A stretch of DNA of 64,000 nucleotides from JACQFK01 sp036383955 (GTDB lineage: Bacteria > Planctomycetota > MHYJ01 > JACPRB01): positions 1-64,000 of the forward strand of contig DASVNH010000008.1 in NCBI GenBank assembly GCA_036383955.1. The letters are read 5' to 3'. Made by a program: the position numbers and the translations under genes. Shown in pieces: positions 50,648 through 58,510 of this stretch. The stretch's first letter is position 1. Each line of letters begins with the position of its first letter. The notes beneath the pieces are model-generated. The model did no database searches. It was not told where the DNA came from and was given only the letters and a program-made list of their open reading frames with translations.

Positions 50648-51775
50648 ATGCTCGCTTTCTTGCTTCTCTGCGCCCAGGCGGCGCAGCAGCCGCCGCCCAA
50701 GACCCAGAACGAATTCAATCCGGCGATCACGGTGTTCAGCGACATCCTGTGGCGCCTCGACAACAAGGACGTGATCGAGATCGAGGACAACGGGGACGTG
50801 ATCCGCAAGGACGACAAGTTCCTGCTGCGGGAGACGGAGATCGACTTCCGCGCCGCGATCGACCCCTTCGCCGACGGCGTCTTCATCCTCGCTCTGGAGC
50901 AGGAAGTTCCCGGGGAGTTCGAGGTGGACGTCGAGGAAGGCTACGTCCGGATCAAAAGCCTGCCCTTCGGCCCCTGGGAGGAGCCGCCGCTCGGCACGCG
51001 CATCAAGGCCGGGCGGTTCCTGGCCGCCGCGGGGCGCCAGAACCGGCTGCACACGCACGACCTGGCCCAGCCCCAGCGCGGCCTGACCGTCGAGAACTTC
51101 CTGGGCGAGCACCCCTACATCGGCAACGGCGTCTCGGCCGAGGCGTTCCTGCCGCTCGACCTCCAACTGACGTTCGAGGCGCTGCAGGGCGGCGGCTTCG
51201 CGATGGGCGAGAACGGGACCGAGCGGCCGACGTTCATCGCCAACCTCTCCTGGTTCGACACCTTCGCGGACGAGCACGACGTCGAGATCGCCGGCCTCGC
51301 GCTCTACGGCTCCAACGACGAAGAGGGCCGCCGGCAGGTCCACCTCTACTCCCTCGACGTCCTCTACAAGTGGAAGCCGCTCAAGCAGGGCGAATGGACG
51401 TCGATCGTCCTCGCCGGCCAGGTCTTCTACGGCTCGGGGGAGTTCGAGGAGGACACGGACGCCGACGGCTTCATCGACCTGACGGGGACGCGCCGGGCCT
51501 GGGGGTATTTCGTCTACGGCCAGTACCAGCTCGACCGCCGCTGGTACGCGGGCCTGCGCTACGACTGGACGGAGTCGCTCGAGAACCGCGAGAACGAGGC
51601 GTGGCGCGTGACGCCCTACCTCTCGCTCTACGTCAGCGAGTTCTTCCGCTTCCGGGTCGCGTACGAGTTCACGAACAGCGACGTCCACGCGGACGACGAC
51701 CTCCACACGTTCCTGTTCCAGCTCACGGTGGTGTTCGGCTCCCATCCCCCTCATCCGTACTGGGTGAATCAATGA
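50648..51775 (+). CDS. Predicted outer-membrane beta-barrel protein
   Basis: A 375-residue protein, leader MLAFLLLCAQ, then beta-strands with alternating aromatic residues to the end (FLLRETEIDFRAAIDPF, WRVTPYLSLYVSEFFRFRVAYEF, LFQLTVVFGSHPPHPYW). The N-terminus after the leader has EFNPAITVFSDILW. It overlaps the ZnuA-like gene as ATGA. Such barrels next to zinc ABC transporters are thought to pass zinc across the outer membrane; assigned from context and composition. Confidence 0.68.
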   Translation: MLAFLLLCAQAAQQPPPKTQNEFNPAITVFSDILWRLDNKDVIEIEDNGDVIRKDDKFLLRETEIDFRAAIDPFADGVFILALEQEVPGEFEVDVEEGYVRIKSLPFGPWEEPPLGTRIKAGRFLAAAGRQNRLHTHDLAQPQRGLTVENFLGEHPYIGNGVSAEAFLPLDLQLTFEALQGGGFAMGENGTERPTFIANLSWFDTFADEHDVEIAGLALYGSNDEEGRRQVHLYSLDVLYKWKPLKQGEWTSIVLAGQVFYGSGEFEEDTDADGFIDLTGTRRAWGYFVYGQYQLDRRWYAGLRYDWTESLENRENEAWRVTPYLSLYVSEFFRFRVAYEFTNSDVHADDDLHTFLFQLTVVFGSHPPHPYWVNQ

Positions 51776-52749
51776 AGACGCTGCTGATCGCCGCGCTGGC
51801 CCTGGCGCCCCAGGAGAAGAAGCCGGTCGTCGCCTGCACGCTGCCGATCCTCGAGTGCCTCGTCCGCGAAGTGGGCGGCGAGGACGTCGAGGTCTTCAGC
51901 CTCTGCAAGGCCGACCAGGACCCGCACTACGTGCGCGCGACCCCGCTGCTCCAGCGCAAGCTGCGCGGCGCCGACTACTTCATCGAAGTCGGCCTGCAGC
52001 TCGAGGTCTGGGCCGACCTGGTCGCGAATGATTCCGGACGTCCCCGGCTGCAGAAGGGCGGCGCGGGCCGCGTCGTGGCCTCGACGGGCATCCCCCGCGA
52101 GCAGATCCCGACCGAGCTCAGCCGCGCCGAGGGCCACGTCCACGCGGAAGGCAATCCGCATCTCTGGCTCGACCCCCTCCGCGCCGTGCGCATGGCGAAG
52201 AACATCGCCGCGGCCCTTCCCTTGAAGAAGGAGGCCGTCGACAAGCGCCTCAAAGCCTTCGAGGCCCGGGTCCGCGAGGCGCTCTTCGGCAAGGAGCTCC
52301 TGGAGCTGGCGGGGGCGGAAGAGCTGGAGCGGCGGACGTCGGACGGCACCCTCTTCGCCTGGCTGGAGAAAGAGGAGCTGGACGGGAAGAAGCTGTCGGC
52401 GCGGCTGGGCGGCTGGCTGAAGAAGGCGGAAGGCCTGCGCGGGAAGAAGGCCGTCGAGTACCACCGGAGCTGGATCTACACGGCGAAGATCCTCGGCTTC
52501 GAGATCGTCGGCGGCGTCGAGGAGAAGCCGGGGATCCCGCCCGGGCCGCGCCACCAGATCGAGCTGACGAAGAAGCTGAAGGAGGGGGGGATCGCCTTCA
52601 TCCTGGTCGACGACTTCTATGATCCGGCCCTGCCGAAGACCCTCTCCGCGGACAGCGGCGTGCCGGTGCTGATCCTGCCCAACCAGCCGGCGTCGGGCGG
52701 CTACGTGGAGTTTTTCGACGGCCTGGTGGACCGGCTGGTGAAACGCTGA
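51772..52749 (+). CDS. Zinc ABC transporter substrate-binding protein
   Basis: A 325-residue ZnuA-type binding protein, leader MKTLLIAALALAPQEKKP. Ligand motifs: DPHYVRATP (His52), EGNPHLWLDPLRAVRMAKNIA, EYHRSWIYTAKILGFEIVG and VDDFYDPALPK with an acidic residue in place of the last His. The His-rich loop of classical ZnuA is reduced to HVHAEGNPH. It binds zinc or manganese in the periplasm and hands it to the permease that follows (TGATG overlap). Confidence 0.85.
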   Translation: MKTLLIAALALAPQEKKPVVACTLPILECLVREVGGEDVEVFSLCKADQDPHYVRATPLLQRKLRGADYFIEVGLQLEVWADLVANDSGRPRLQKGGAGRVVASTGIPREQIPTELSRAEGHVHAEGNPHLWLDPLRAVRMAKNIAAALPLKKEAVDKRLKAFEARVREALFGKELLELAGAEELERRTSDGTLFAWLEKEELDGKKLSARLGGWLKKAEGLRGKKAVEYHRSWIYTAKILGFEIVGGVEEKPGIPPGPRHQIELTKKLKEGGIAFILVDDFYDPALPKTLSADSGVPVLILPNQPASGGYVEFFDGLVDRLVKR

Positions 52750-54140
52750 TGTGGGATCATGAATCGTTCCACCTGATGCTCCAGGCGCTGGCGGTCTGCC
52801 TGGTGCTGACCGGCATCCACGGCTATCTCGGGATCCACGTCCTCGAGCGCAAGGTGATCTTCGTCGACCTCGCCATGGCGCAGATCGCCGCGCTCGGGGC
52901 GACCGTGGCGCTCTTCCTGGGCTGGACGCCGGACAGGCATCCGCTCGCCGTCTACTTCTTCTCCCTGGGCTTCACCCTGGCCGGCGCCGCCGTCTTCTCC
53001 CTGACCCGCATGCGCCACGAACGGGTCCCCCAGGAAGCCTTCATCGGCATCGTGTACGCCGTCGCCTCCGCCCTCGTCATCCTCGTCCTCGCGAAGAGCA
53101 CCACCGCCGGCGAGCATCTCAAGAGCATGCTCGTCGGCAACATCCTCCTCGCCCGCTGGCGCGACATCGCGCCGACGGCCGCCATCTACGCCGTCATCGG
53201 GGCGTTCCACTGGCGCTTCCGGGAGAAGTTCTTCCAGATCTCGAAGGACCATGAGGGCGCGCTGAAGAGCGGCCTCAACGTCCGCCTCTGGGACTTCCTC
53301 TTCTACGCCACCTTCGGCGTCGTCATCACCAGCTCCGTCGCCATCGCGGGCGTCCTCCTCGTCTTCTGCTTCCTCGTCGTCCCCTCCGTCATCGGCGTCC
53401 TCTTCGCCGAAAGCCGCGTCCGCCGCCTCGCCGTCGCCTGGGGCGCCGGCACCCTCGTCAGCGTCCTCGGCATCGGCTGGACCTTCCAGCAGGGCGACCT
53501 CCCCGCCGGGCCCGTCATCGTCGCCGCCTTCGCCGTCGCGCTCGTGATCGCCGGGCTCGTCCGCTACGTCCGGGGCGTCGACGCCCTCCTCCGCGTCGCG
53601 GCCGGCGCGGCCGTCGTCGCGATCCTCGGCGCCGGCCTCTGGGCGCTGCGCAACCGCGAGACGGAGGCCGACGTCCACCATCACGAGTCCGAGTTCGATC
53701 TGCATGTCCAGGAGCTGCGCAGCCCGGACGAGAACATCCAGCTCCACGCCATCGACCACTTCCTCGCCGAGCCGGACGCGCACGCGGTGGATCCGCTCCT
53801 CGAGCTGCTGAAGCGGACGACGTCCGACCGCGTGCTGGACCACCTCGCGGCGACGCTCTCGAAGCTCGGCGACGTCCGGGCGGCCGCTCCCCTGCTGGAG
53901 GCGGCGAAGCGGGGCGATCCCGCGCTGCGGATCACGCTCGCGGAAGCCTCGCTCTCGCTGCGCGAGCCCGGCGGCATCGGCGTGCTGCTGGACGTCGCCG
54001 AAAGCGCGCCGCGGCTCCAGCAGGCGCGGGCGCTCAGGATCGTCGAGAAGGTCACGGGGCGTTCGACGAAGCTCCGCGAATGGTGGGCGGAACACGGGAG
54101 CCACATCAGATGGCGCGAAGCCACCGGACGATTCGAGTAG
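52749..54140 (+). CDS. ABC-3 family metal permease fused to a C-terminal helical-repeat domain
   Basis: A 463-residue protein. Residues 1-300 are a ZnuB-type permease with about eight helices (QALAVCLVLTGIHGYLGIHVLER, KVIFVDLAMAQIAALGATVALF, AFIGIVYAVASALVILVLAKS, VAIAGVLLVFCFLVVPSVIGVLF). Then a DVHHHESEFDLH linker (HHH 310-312) and HEAT-like helical repeats to about 463. The C-terminal extension is absent from typical ZnuB. No ZnuC ATPase gene was found in the window. Confidence 0.85.
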   Translation: MWDHESFHLMLQALAVCLVLTGIHGYLGIHVLERKVIFVDLAMAQIAALGATVALFLGWTPDRHPLAVYFFSLGFTLAGAAVFSLTRMRHERVPQEAFIGIVYAVASALVILVLAKSTTAGEHLKSMLVGNILLARWRDIAPTAAIYAVIGAFHWRFREKFFQISKDHEGALKSGLNVRLWDFLFYATFGVVITSSVAIAGVLLVFCFLVVPSVIGVLFAESRVRRLAVAWGAGTLVSVLGIGWTFQQGDLPAGPVIVAAFAVALVIAGLVRYVRGVDALLRVAAGAAVVAILGAGLWALRNRETEADVHHHESEFDLHVQELRSPDENIQLHAIDHFLAEPDAHAVDPLLELLKRTTSDRVLDHLAATLSKLGDVRAAAPLLEAAKRGDPALRITLAEASLSLREPGGIGVLLDVAESAPRLQQARALRIVEKVTGRSTKLREWWAEHGSHIRWREATGRFE

Positions 54141-54568
54141 CGCTCCTGATCTTCGCGGGCTGCGCCGCCCCGGCGCCGCGGCCGGAGACGGAGCCGATCT
54201 TGCCGGAGGATCTCGCGGCCCTGCCGGCCGTCACGAAGGACAACGCGCGGGACGTCGTCCGCAAGTGCCTCCAGCGGCACGCGGCCCAGGCGTCGGACGT
54301 CCACCGCCGCTACGGCTACCGCTTCCACGCGGACGGGTTCGAGCGGGTGCTGACGGAGACGTTCAGCGACGGACGTCGAGACCGCGGGTCGACCCTCCGG
54401 ATCTCCTATGCCGGGCTCGGGGCCGTCGCGACGTCGACGCGCGTGGATCCGACGCGGCTGCGGCGGGTGACGGAGGTCGTCGCGAACGGATGGACGGTCG
54501 CGTTCGACGATCCCGACACGGCGCTCGCGCTGGCGCGGGCGCTGGAGCTGCTTCAGGCGAAGGAGTAG
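54110..54568 (+). CDS. Small lipoprotein of unknown function
   Basis: A 152-residue protein: MARSHRTIRVALLIFAGCAA, lipobox around Cys18, then NARDVVRKCLQRHAAQASDV and FHADGFERVLTETFSDGRR with a helical C-terminus. ATG 54110 is chosen since it gives a lipobox; it overlaps the permease gene. Convergent with the NicO-like gene (16-nt overlap). No family recognised. Confidence 0.6.
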   Translation: MARSHRTIRVALLIFAGCAAPAPRPETEPILPEDLAALPAVTKDNARDVVRKCLQRHAAQASDVHRRYGYRFHADGFERVLTETFSDGRRDRGSTLRISYAGLGAVATSTRVDPTRLRRVTEVVANGWTVAFDDPDTALALARALELLQAKE

Positions 54569-55125
54569 GCGGCCCAGCCGATCCCGATCAGGATCGAGGC
54601 CGCGCCGGCCGCGAGCGCCCAATGCTTCTGGCGGGATCCGCCCGTCCAGCCGAGCGCGGCGGCGAAGGCGGTCATGACCACGATGCTCGCGGCGCAGAAG
54701 GCCGCGAGGTAGGCCTGGGCGGGGCCGTTCGCGGGAAGCGCGAGCGCGGGCAGCGTGCCCCAGAGATGCGAGCCGCCGGCGACGCCGTGCAGCGCGCCGA
54801 ACGCGGCCGCCCAGCGGGGCGACGCCGGCGCGGGACGCTTCCACGCCGCGAGGGCCCGGATGCCCGCGACGACGAGAGAGACGCCCACGAGGGCTTCGCC
54901 CCAGCGCTCGAGAGGCGCGAGGTCGGCGAAGGAGCGCAGGGCGATCGCGGCCAGGCCCACGAGCAGGACGCCCAGCGCGTGGCCCGAGCCCCAGCGGAAG
55001 CCGAGCGCGCCGGGACGGGCGTGGCCGGAGGACAGCGCGCCGATCGCCGCGAGATGGTCGGGGCCCGCCAGGACGTGCAGGCCGCCCGCCGCGAGGCCCG
55101 CCGCCAGGGCCGTCCAGATGCTCAC
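54553..55125 (-). CDS. NicO-type nickel/cobalt/zinc transporter family protein
   Basis: A 190-residue membrane protein of five to six helices. Metal motif LHVLAGPDHLAAIGAL (H17, D23, H24), GFRWGSGHALGV (H49) and FGALHGVAGGSHLWG, as in the HoxN/NicO/UreH-type families. GTG start; a TAGGAT box lies 6 nt upstream, implying a leaderless mRNA. Likely exports or imports Ni, Co or Zn, fitting the adjacent zinc genes. Confidence 0.75.
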   Translation of the reverse strand: MSIWTALAAGLAAGGLHVLAGPDHLAAIGALSSGHARPGALGFRWGSGHALGVLLVGLAAIALRSFADLAPLERWGEALVGVSLVVAGIRALAAWKRPAPASPRWAAAFGALHGVAGGSHLWGTLPALALPANGPAQAYLAAFCAASIVVMTAFAAALGWTGGSRQKHWALAAGAASILIGIGWAAYSFA

Positions 55126-55134
55126 GCTCTCATC

Positions 55135-56673
55135 CTACACCGTCGGCCTCATTTTCGCGCCGCGCTCGGGATCGACCATGGCGATGTAGGCGAGCCAGCC
55201 GTGGAGGACGTTCAGGTCCACGCCCCCCTTCGTCTTCGCCCGGTGCGCCATGGCGCGGATCCGCCGGCGCTCGGCCCGCGGCACCGACGTCTTCTCGTTC
55301 ACGACGATCCCCGTCACGACCTGCGCCGTGTTCCGGCGCTGGACCCGGATCTTCTTCTCGTTCATCGTGAAGCCCTCGTCCTCCGCGACGTGCCGCGTCC
55401 GCGCGAGCAGCCAGGCCACGCTCCGCGGGTCCTTCTGTCCCTTCGGGATCAGCGTGTCCCCCGAGAACGTGAGATCGTCCGCGTAGCGCGTGTAGGTCCA
55501 GCCGAGCTTTGCCGCGAGCCCGGCGTAGCGGCGGTCCAGCGACCGGGCGGCGAGGTTCGACAGCGCCGGGCTCGTGCACGCCCCCTGCGGCAGCGCGCGC
55601 GGGCCGAGCGCGACGTGCCAGCGGCGGCCGTCGTATTCGACCTCCCGCCGCGGCGCCTCCGTCGCGAGCAGCGCGAAGACCGTCGACACCGCCGGCGAGT
55701 AGCCGAGCGAGCGGAAGAGGCCCTTCACCCGGGGAAACACGATCGTCGGAAAGAAGTCCTTGAGGTCCATGTTCACCACCACCGCGCGCTTCACGTGCGG
55801 CTGGGCGTTGGTCTTCGTCGACTTCCCCGGCACGAACCCGTGCGCGAAGGCGGTCGTCGGGACCTTCGAGAGCACGTTCGCGAGGATCCACTGTTGCGCC
55901 GCCGCGAGCTCCGGCATCGGCGCCGCGATCTCGCGCTCGCCGCCGCTCTTCTTCGGGATCTTGAAGCGGACGTAGTGGGAGGACGTCGACGCCTCCGCGT
56001 GGAACGCCAGCCAGCGGAGCTTCGGGATCGGCAGGCCCATCGCGGCGGCGACGTCCCCCGGCGCCGACAGGAGCGGCAGGCCCAACGTCCGCAGCTTGGC
56101 GGCGTCGGACGTCCGCTCTCCCAGGCTGCCCGAGACGCCCCGACCCAGGTAGAGGATGTCCGTCGCCTTGCGCTGGGCGACCTCCGCCGCGTGTTTCGCG
56201 CGCCGCGCCTCGGCTTCGCGCTTCTTGGCGGCCTTGAGCGCCTCCCGGTCTTCCTTCGAGCGCGCCACGGCGGCGTCGGCGGCGGTCCGCGCGAGCTGGG
56301 GATCGCCTTTGTACGCGAGCATCTGGTCGCCGACAGAGTGGATCTCCGCGAGCCGCTCCGGCGTCAGGTAGCCCCGCGTGACGAGCGCGCGGTCGATCAG
56401 CTTCGTGCGCGGGTCGTCGCAGGGCGGGATGGTGTCGGTCCTCCCCCACCAGGGCGAGGTCTTCACTTCGGAAGTCCCCGACGCCTTCCGCAACTCCTTG
56501 TCCGAGATGGGCGCGAACTCGCCGGGATCGTAGGACGTCGGCGGCGTCACTCCCGCCGGCTTCGTCGGCGCGACCCGGAGCGGAGCCGCGGCCTTTCCGG
56601 GCAAAGGGGGAGCCGGCTTCTTCGCGGGGATGCCCCCGAAGAAGAGCTCCTTCAACCAGCCGAACAGGCCCAT
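55135..56673 (-). CDS. Retron reverse transcriptase with long N-terminal extension
   Basis: A 512-residue RT that makes msDNA from the upstream msr-msd RNA. Residues 1-200 are an extension (Pro-rich, then Lys/Glu/Ala-rich coiled coil about 125-170). Palm motifs: VVVNMDLKDFFPTI with D303, LPQGACTSPALSNLAARSLD, and RYADDLTFSGD with YADD 397-400. Retron hallmarks NAxxH (NAQPH, 289-293) and VTGIVVN (453-459) are present. No maturase or endonuclease domain. ATG 56673 follows the predicted a2 segment. Partner proteins lie upstream. Confidence 0.95.
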   Translation of the reverse strand: MGLFGWLKELFFGGIPAKKPAPPLPGKAAAPLRVAPTKPAGVTPPTSYDPGEFAPISDKELRKASGTSEVKTSPWWGRTDTIPPCDDPRTKLIDRALVTRGYLTPERLAEIHSVGDQMLAYKGDPQLARTAADAAVARSKEDREALKAAKKREAEARRAKHAAEVAQRKATDILYLGRGVSGSLGERTSDAAKLRTLGLPLLSAPGDVAAAMGLPIPKLRWLAFHAEASTSSHYVRFKIPKKSGGEREIAAPMPELAAAQQWILANVLSKVPTTAFAHGFVPGKSTKTNAQPHVKRAVVVNMDLKDFFPTIVFPRVKGLFRSLGYSPAVSTVFALLATEAPRREVEYDGRRWHVALGPRALPQGACTSPALSNLAARSLDRRYAGLAAKLGWTYTRYADDLTFSGDTLIPKGQKDPRSVAWLLARTRHVAEDEGFTMNEKKIRVQRRNTAQVVTGIVVNEKTSVPRAERRRIRAMAHRAKTKGGVDLNVLHGWLAYIAMVDPERGAKMRPTV

Positions 56674-56687
56674 GACGCTCGCGGGAG

Positions 56688-56890
56688 CCGCGCTCCCCCC
56701 CGACTACACACCTGGGACCGGGGACGTTCACCGAGGCCACCGCCGCTGGTGCGGCTGGGGTAACCCTCGGGTTGTCCTGGCCAGGGCCGCACCAGCGGCG
56801 GTGGCCTGAAGAACAACGGCCCCGGGGAAGCATGGGAGGCCAACTTCAACCGCGGCGAAACACCGCGGAACAGTCTCGAAGGGAAGGCGG
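56688..56890 (-). ncRNA. Retron msr-msd RNA
   Basis: On the minus strand, a1 (56890-56873, CCGCCTTCCCTTCGAGACT) pairs with a2 (56705-56688, AGTCGGGGGGGAGCGCGG) at about 15 of 18 positions with wobbles and small bulges. A candidate branching G follows a1 at about 56871. An msr stem-loop CCGCGG...CCGCGG lies at 56868-56850. The msd holds a perfect 22-bp stem, 56807-56786 with 56755-56734, capped by AACCC-GA-GGGTT. The RNA lies between the SWIM gene and the RT gene. Confidence 0.85.
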
Positions 56891-56902
56891 CCCCCGCGCG
56901 CG

Positions 56903-58510
56903 TCACGAAGTCTTCACGACGACGGCCCGCAGCGCCAGCAAGTGCCGGCACGGGCCTTTCCTCAATCCTCCTTTGTGATGGTGCGAGCACCCGCACTTCG
57001 CCCGCTTGAAAATCCCGTCCTTGTCGAAGAGCGCCTCGACCTCCTGCCGCTCCACGGTTCCCGTCACCACCCGCAGGCCGCTCGGGATCGTCTCGTCGCG
57101 CTTCACCTTGGCCGTGAGGAATCTCGAGGCGACGGCCTCCGGGTGCTCGGCGACGATCGTCTCGACGGCCACTTCCGGCGGCATCACGCGGCGCCAGCGG
57201 ACGACCCCCGCCGACAGGTCGTGGATCGCCTGCCCGAGCCGGGCCAGCCGGTAGAGCCCCGCCCGCGCGATCTCGGGCTTCGCGCCGAACTCCGACTCCC
57301 GCATCGACTGCCGCGACTGGAGCGCCTCGGCCATCGCGGTCAGGGTGTCGGGCCGCACGTCCGCCGTCGGCGCCATCAGGTCCAGCGCGCTCGACCGCGT
57401 CCAGTCGTTCACCGTCCAGCCCGAGAGGCCCAGCGTCAGCCGCATGTCCCCCATCCGGACCGTCCAGAAGCTCGGCAGGCCGTCGCCGAGCAGATGGACG
57501 TCGATCCCCTCCGCCATCGGCAAGGTCCGCGCCAGCACGAGCAGCCGCTGCCGCCCCCAGATCCGGACGACCCGCGCCGGCCCGTCCCAGCGGGTGTTCC
57601 GCGAGACGAGCCGGGTGCCGAACGGCTCCAGCTCGATCTCCGGCGGACGTCCGGGCGACAGCTCGAAGCGCAGCGCGCGCGGGCTGCGCTTCGCCTTGTG
57701 CCGCTTGAGCCAGGCGAGGATGGAGTAGACGGTCTCGCGGTCGAGGGAGACCTTGACGGCCGGCAGCGTCGCGGCGGCCTGGATCTGCATGAAGCCGCGC
57801 AGCCAGCTGTCCGGCAGGTCGATCTTCTCCTCGCGCGTCGCGCCCAGCGAAAAGCCGGCGGGATCGACGTGAAAGCGGGCGGGCTTGTACGTGCGCAGCT
57901 CCTGGATCCCGTCGTACAGCGCCCAGGAGTAGTCGACGTTCGTCGTGCCGGTCTGGACGCTCGACGCCCCCTTGAACATCGCGTCGCGCTCCACCGTCAG
58001 GCAGCCGTAGCTGGACTCGTCGGCGCTGAAGCATTCGAGGAACACGACGTCCGGCGCCACCGTGATCACGGGATCGCAGGGCATGAGGTTGCGGAACAGC
58101 TCCGGGTCGTTGCGCCGCAGCTCGTCCGCGTACTTCCGCCGCGCGGACCAGTACTCGCCGTGCGAAGCCCTCCAGCGCTTCTGGAAGTCGGGCGCCAGGT
58201 CCATCGCCGCCCGCTTCGCCTCGAGCTCCTCCTTCGCGTGGGCCACGGCGACGCCGCGCAGCCGCGCCTCTTCTTTTTTCTGGCCGGCGAGCCAGGACTG
58301 GTAAGCCGTCTTGTCGCGCGGCTTGAAGCGCAGGTCGCTGATCACGACGTCGTGCAGCGCGGAGACGGCCTCGCGGAAGCGCAGCGGCTTGGCGAGCTCC
58401 GCCTCGAAGGAGACCGGGGCGCGGGCGAGGTTCGGCGAGAGCATGAGCGACATCGCCCCCGGCACCGCCTGCAGGCGGCTGCGCTGGTGGTAGCGGAGGC
58501 TATAGAACAA
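56903..58510 (-). CDS. SWIM zinc-finger protein of the retron (WHSWIM-type)
   Basis: A 535-residue protein. The C-terminal KCGCSHHHKGGLRKGPCRH is a SWIM zinc finger with C506, C508, C521 and H523. Upstream are a helical region (to about 120, charged), beta-rich segments (VSLDRETVYSILAWLKRH, RFELSPGRPPEIELEPF) and RLARLGQAIHDLSAGVVRW, consistent with a winged-helix/SWIM architecture. TTG start at 58510 overlaps the ARM gene by 11 nt and has GGAG upstream. It ends 13 nt before the retron RNA. Likely part of the effector or its regulator. Confidence 0.82.
   Translation of the reverse strand: MFYSLRYHQRSRLQAVPGAMSLMLSPNLARAPVSFEAELAKPLRFREAVSALHDVVISDLRFKPRDKTAYQSWLAGQKKEEARLRGVAVAHAKEELEAKRAAMDLAPDFQKRWRASHGEYWSARRKYADELRRNDPELFRNLMPCDPVITVAPDVVFLECFSADESSYGCLTVERDAMFKGASSVQTGTTNVDYSWALYDGIQELRTYKPARFHVDPAGFSLGATREEKIDLPDSWLRGFMQIQAAATLPAVKVSLDRETVYSILAWLKRHKAKRSPRALRFELSPGRPPEIELEPFGTRLVSRNTRWDGPARVVRIWGRQRLLVLARTLPMAEGIDVHLLGDGLPSFWTVRMGDMRLTLGLSGWTVNDWTRSSALDLMAPTADVRPDTLTAMAEALQSRQSMRESEFGAKPEIARAGLYRLARLGQAIHDLSAGVVRWRRVMPPEVAVETIVAEHPEAVASRFLTAKVKRDETIPSGLRVVTGTVERQEVEALFDKDGIFKRAKCGCSHHHKGGLRKGPCRHLLALRAVVVKTS

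Noticed and set aside
55135..56673. Group II intron or diversity-generating retroelement RT
   Set aside because: No maturase or endonuclease domain, no template/variable repeat pair seen; retron motifs and msr-msd RNA are present.
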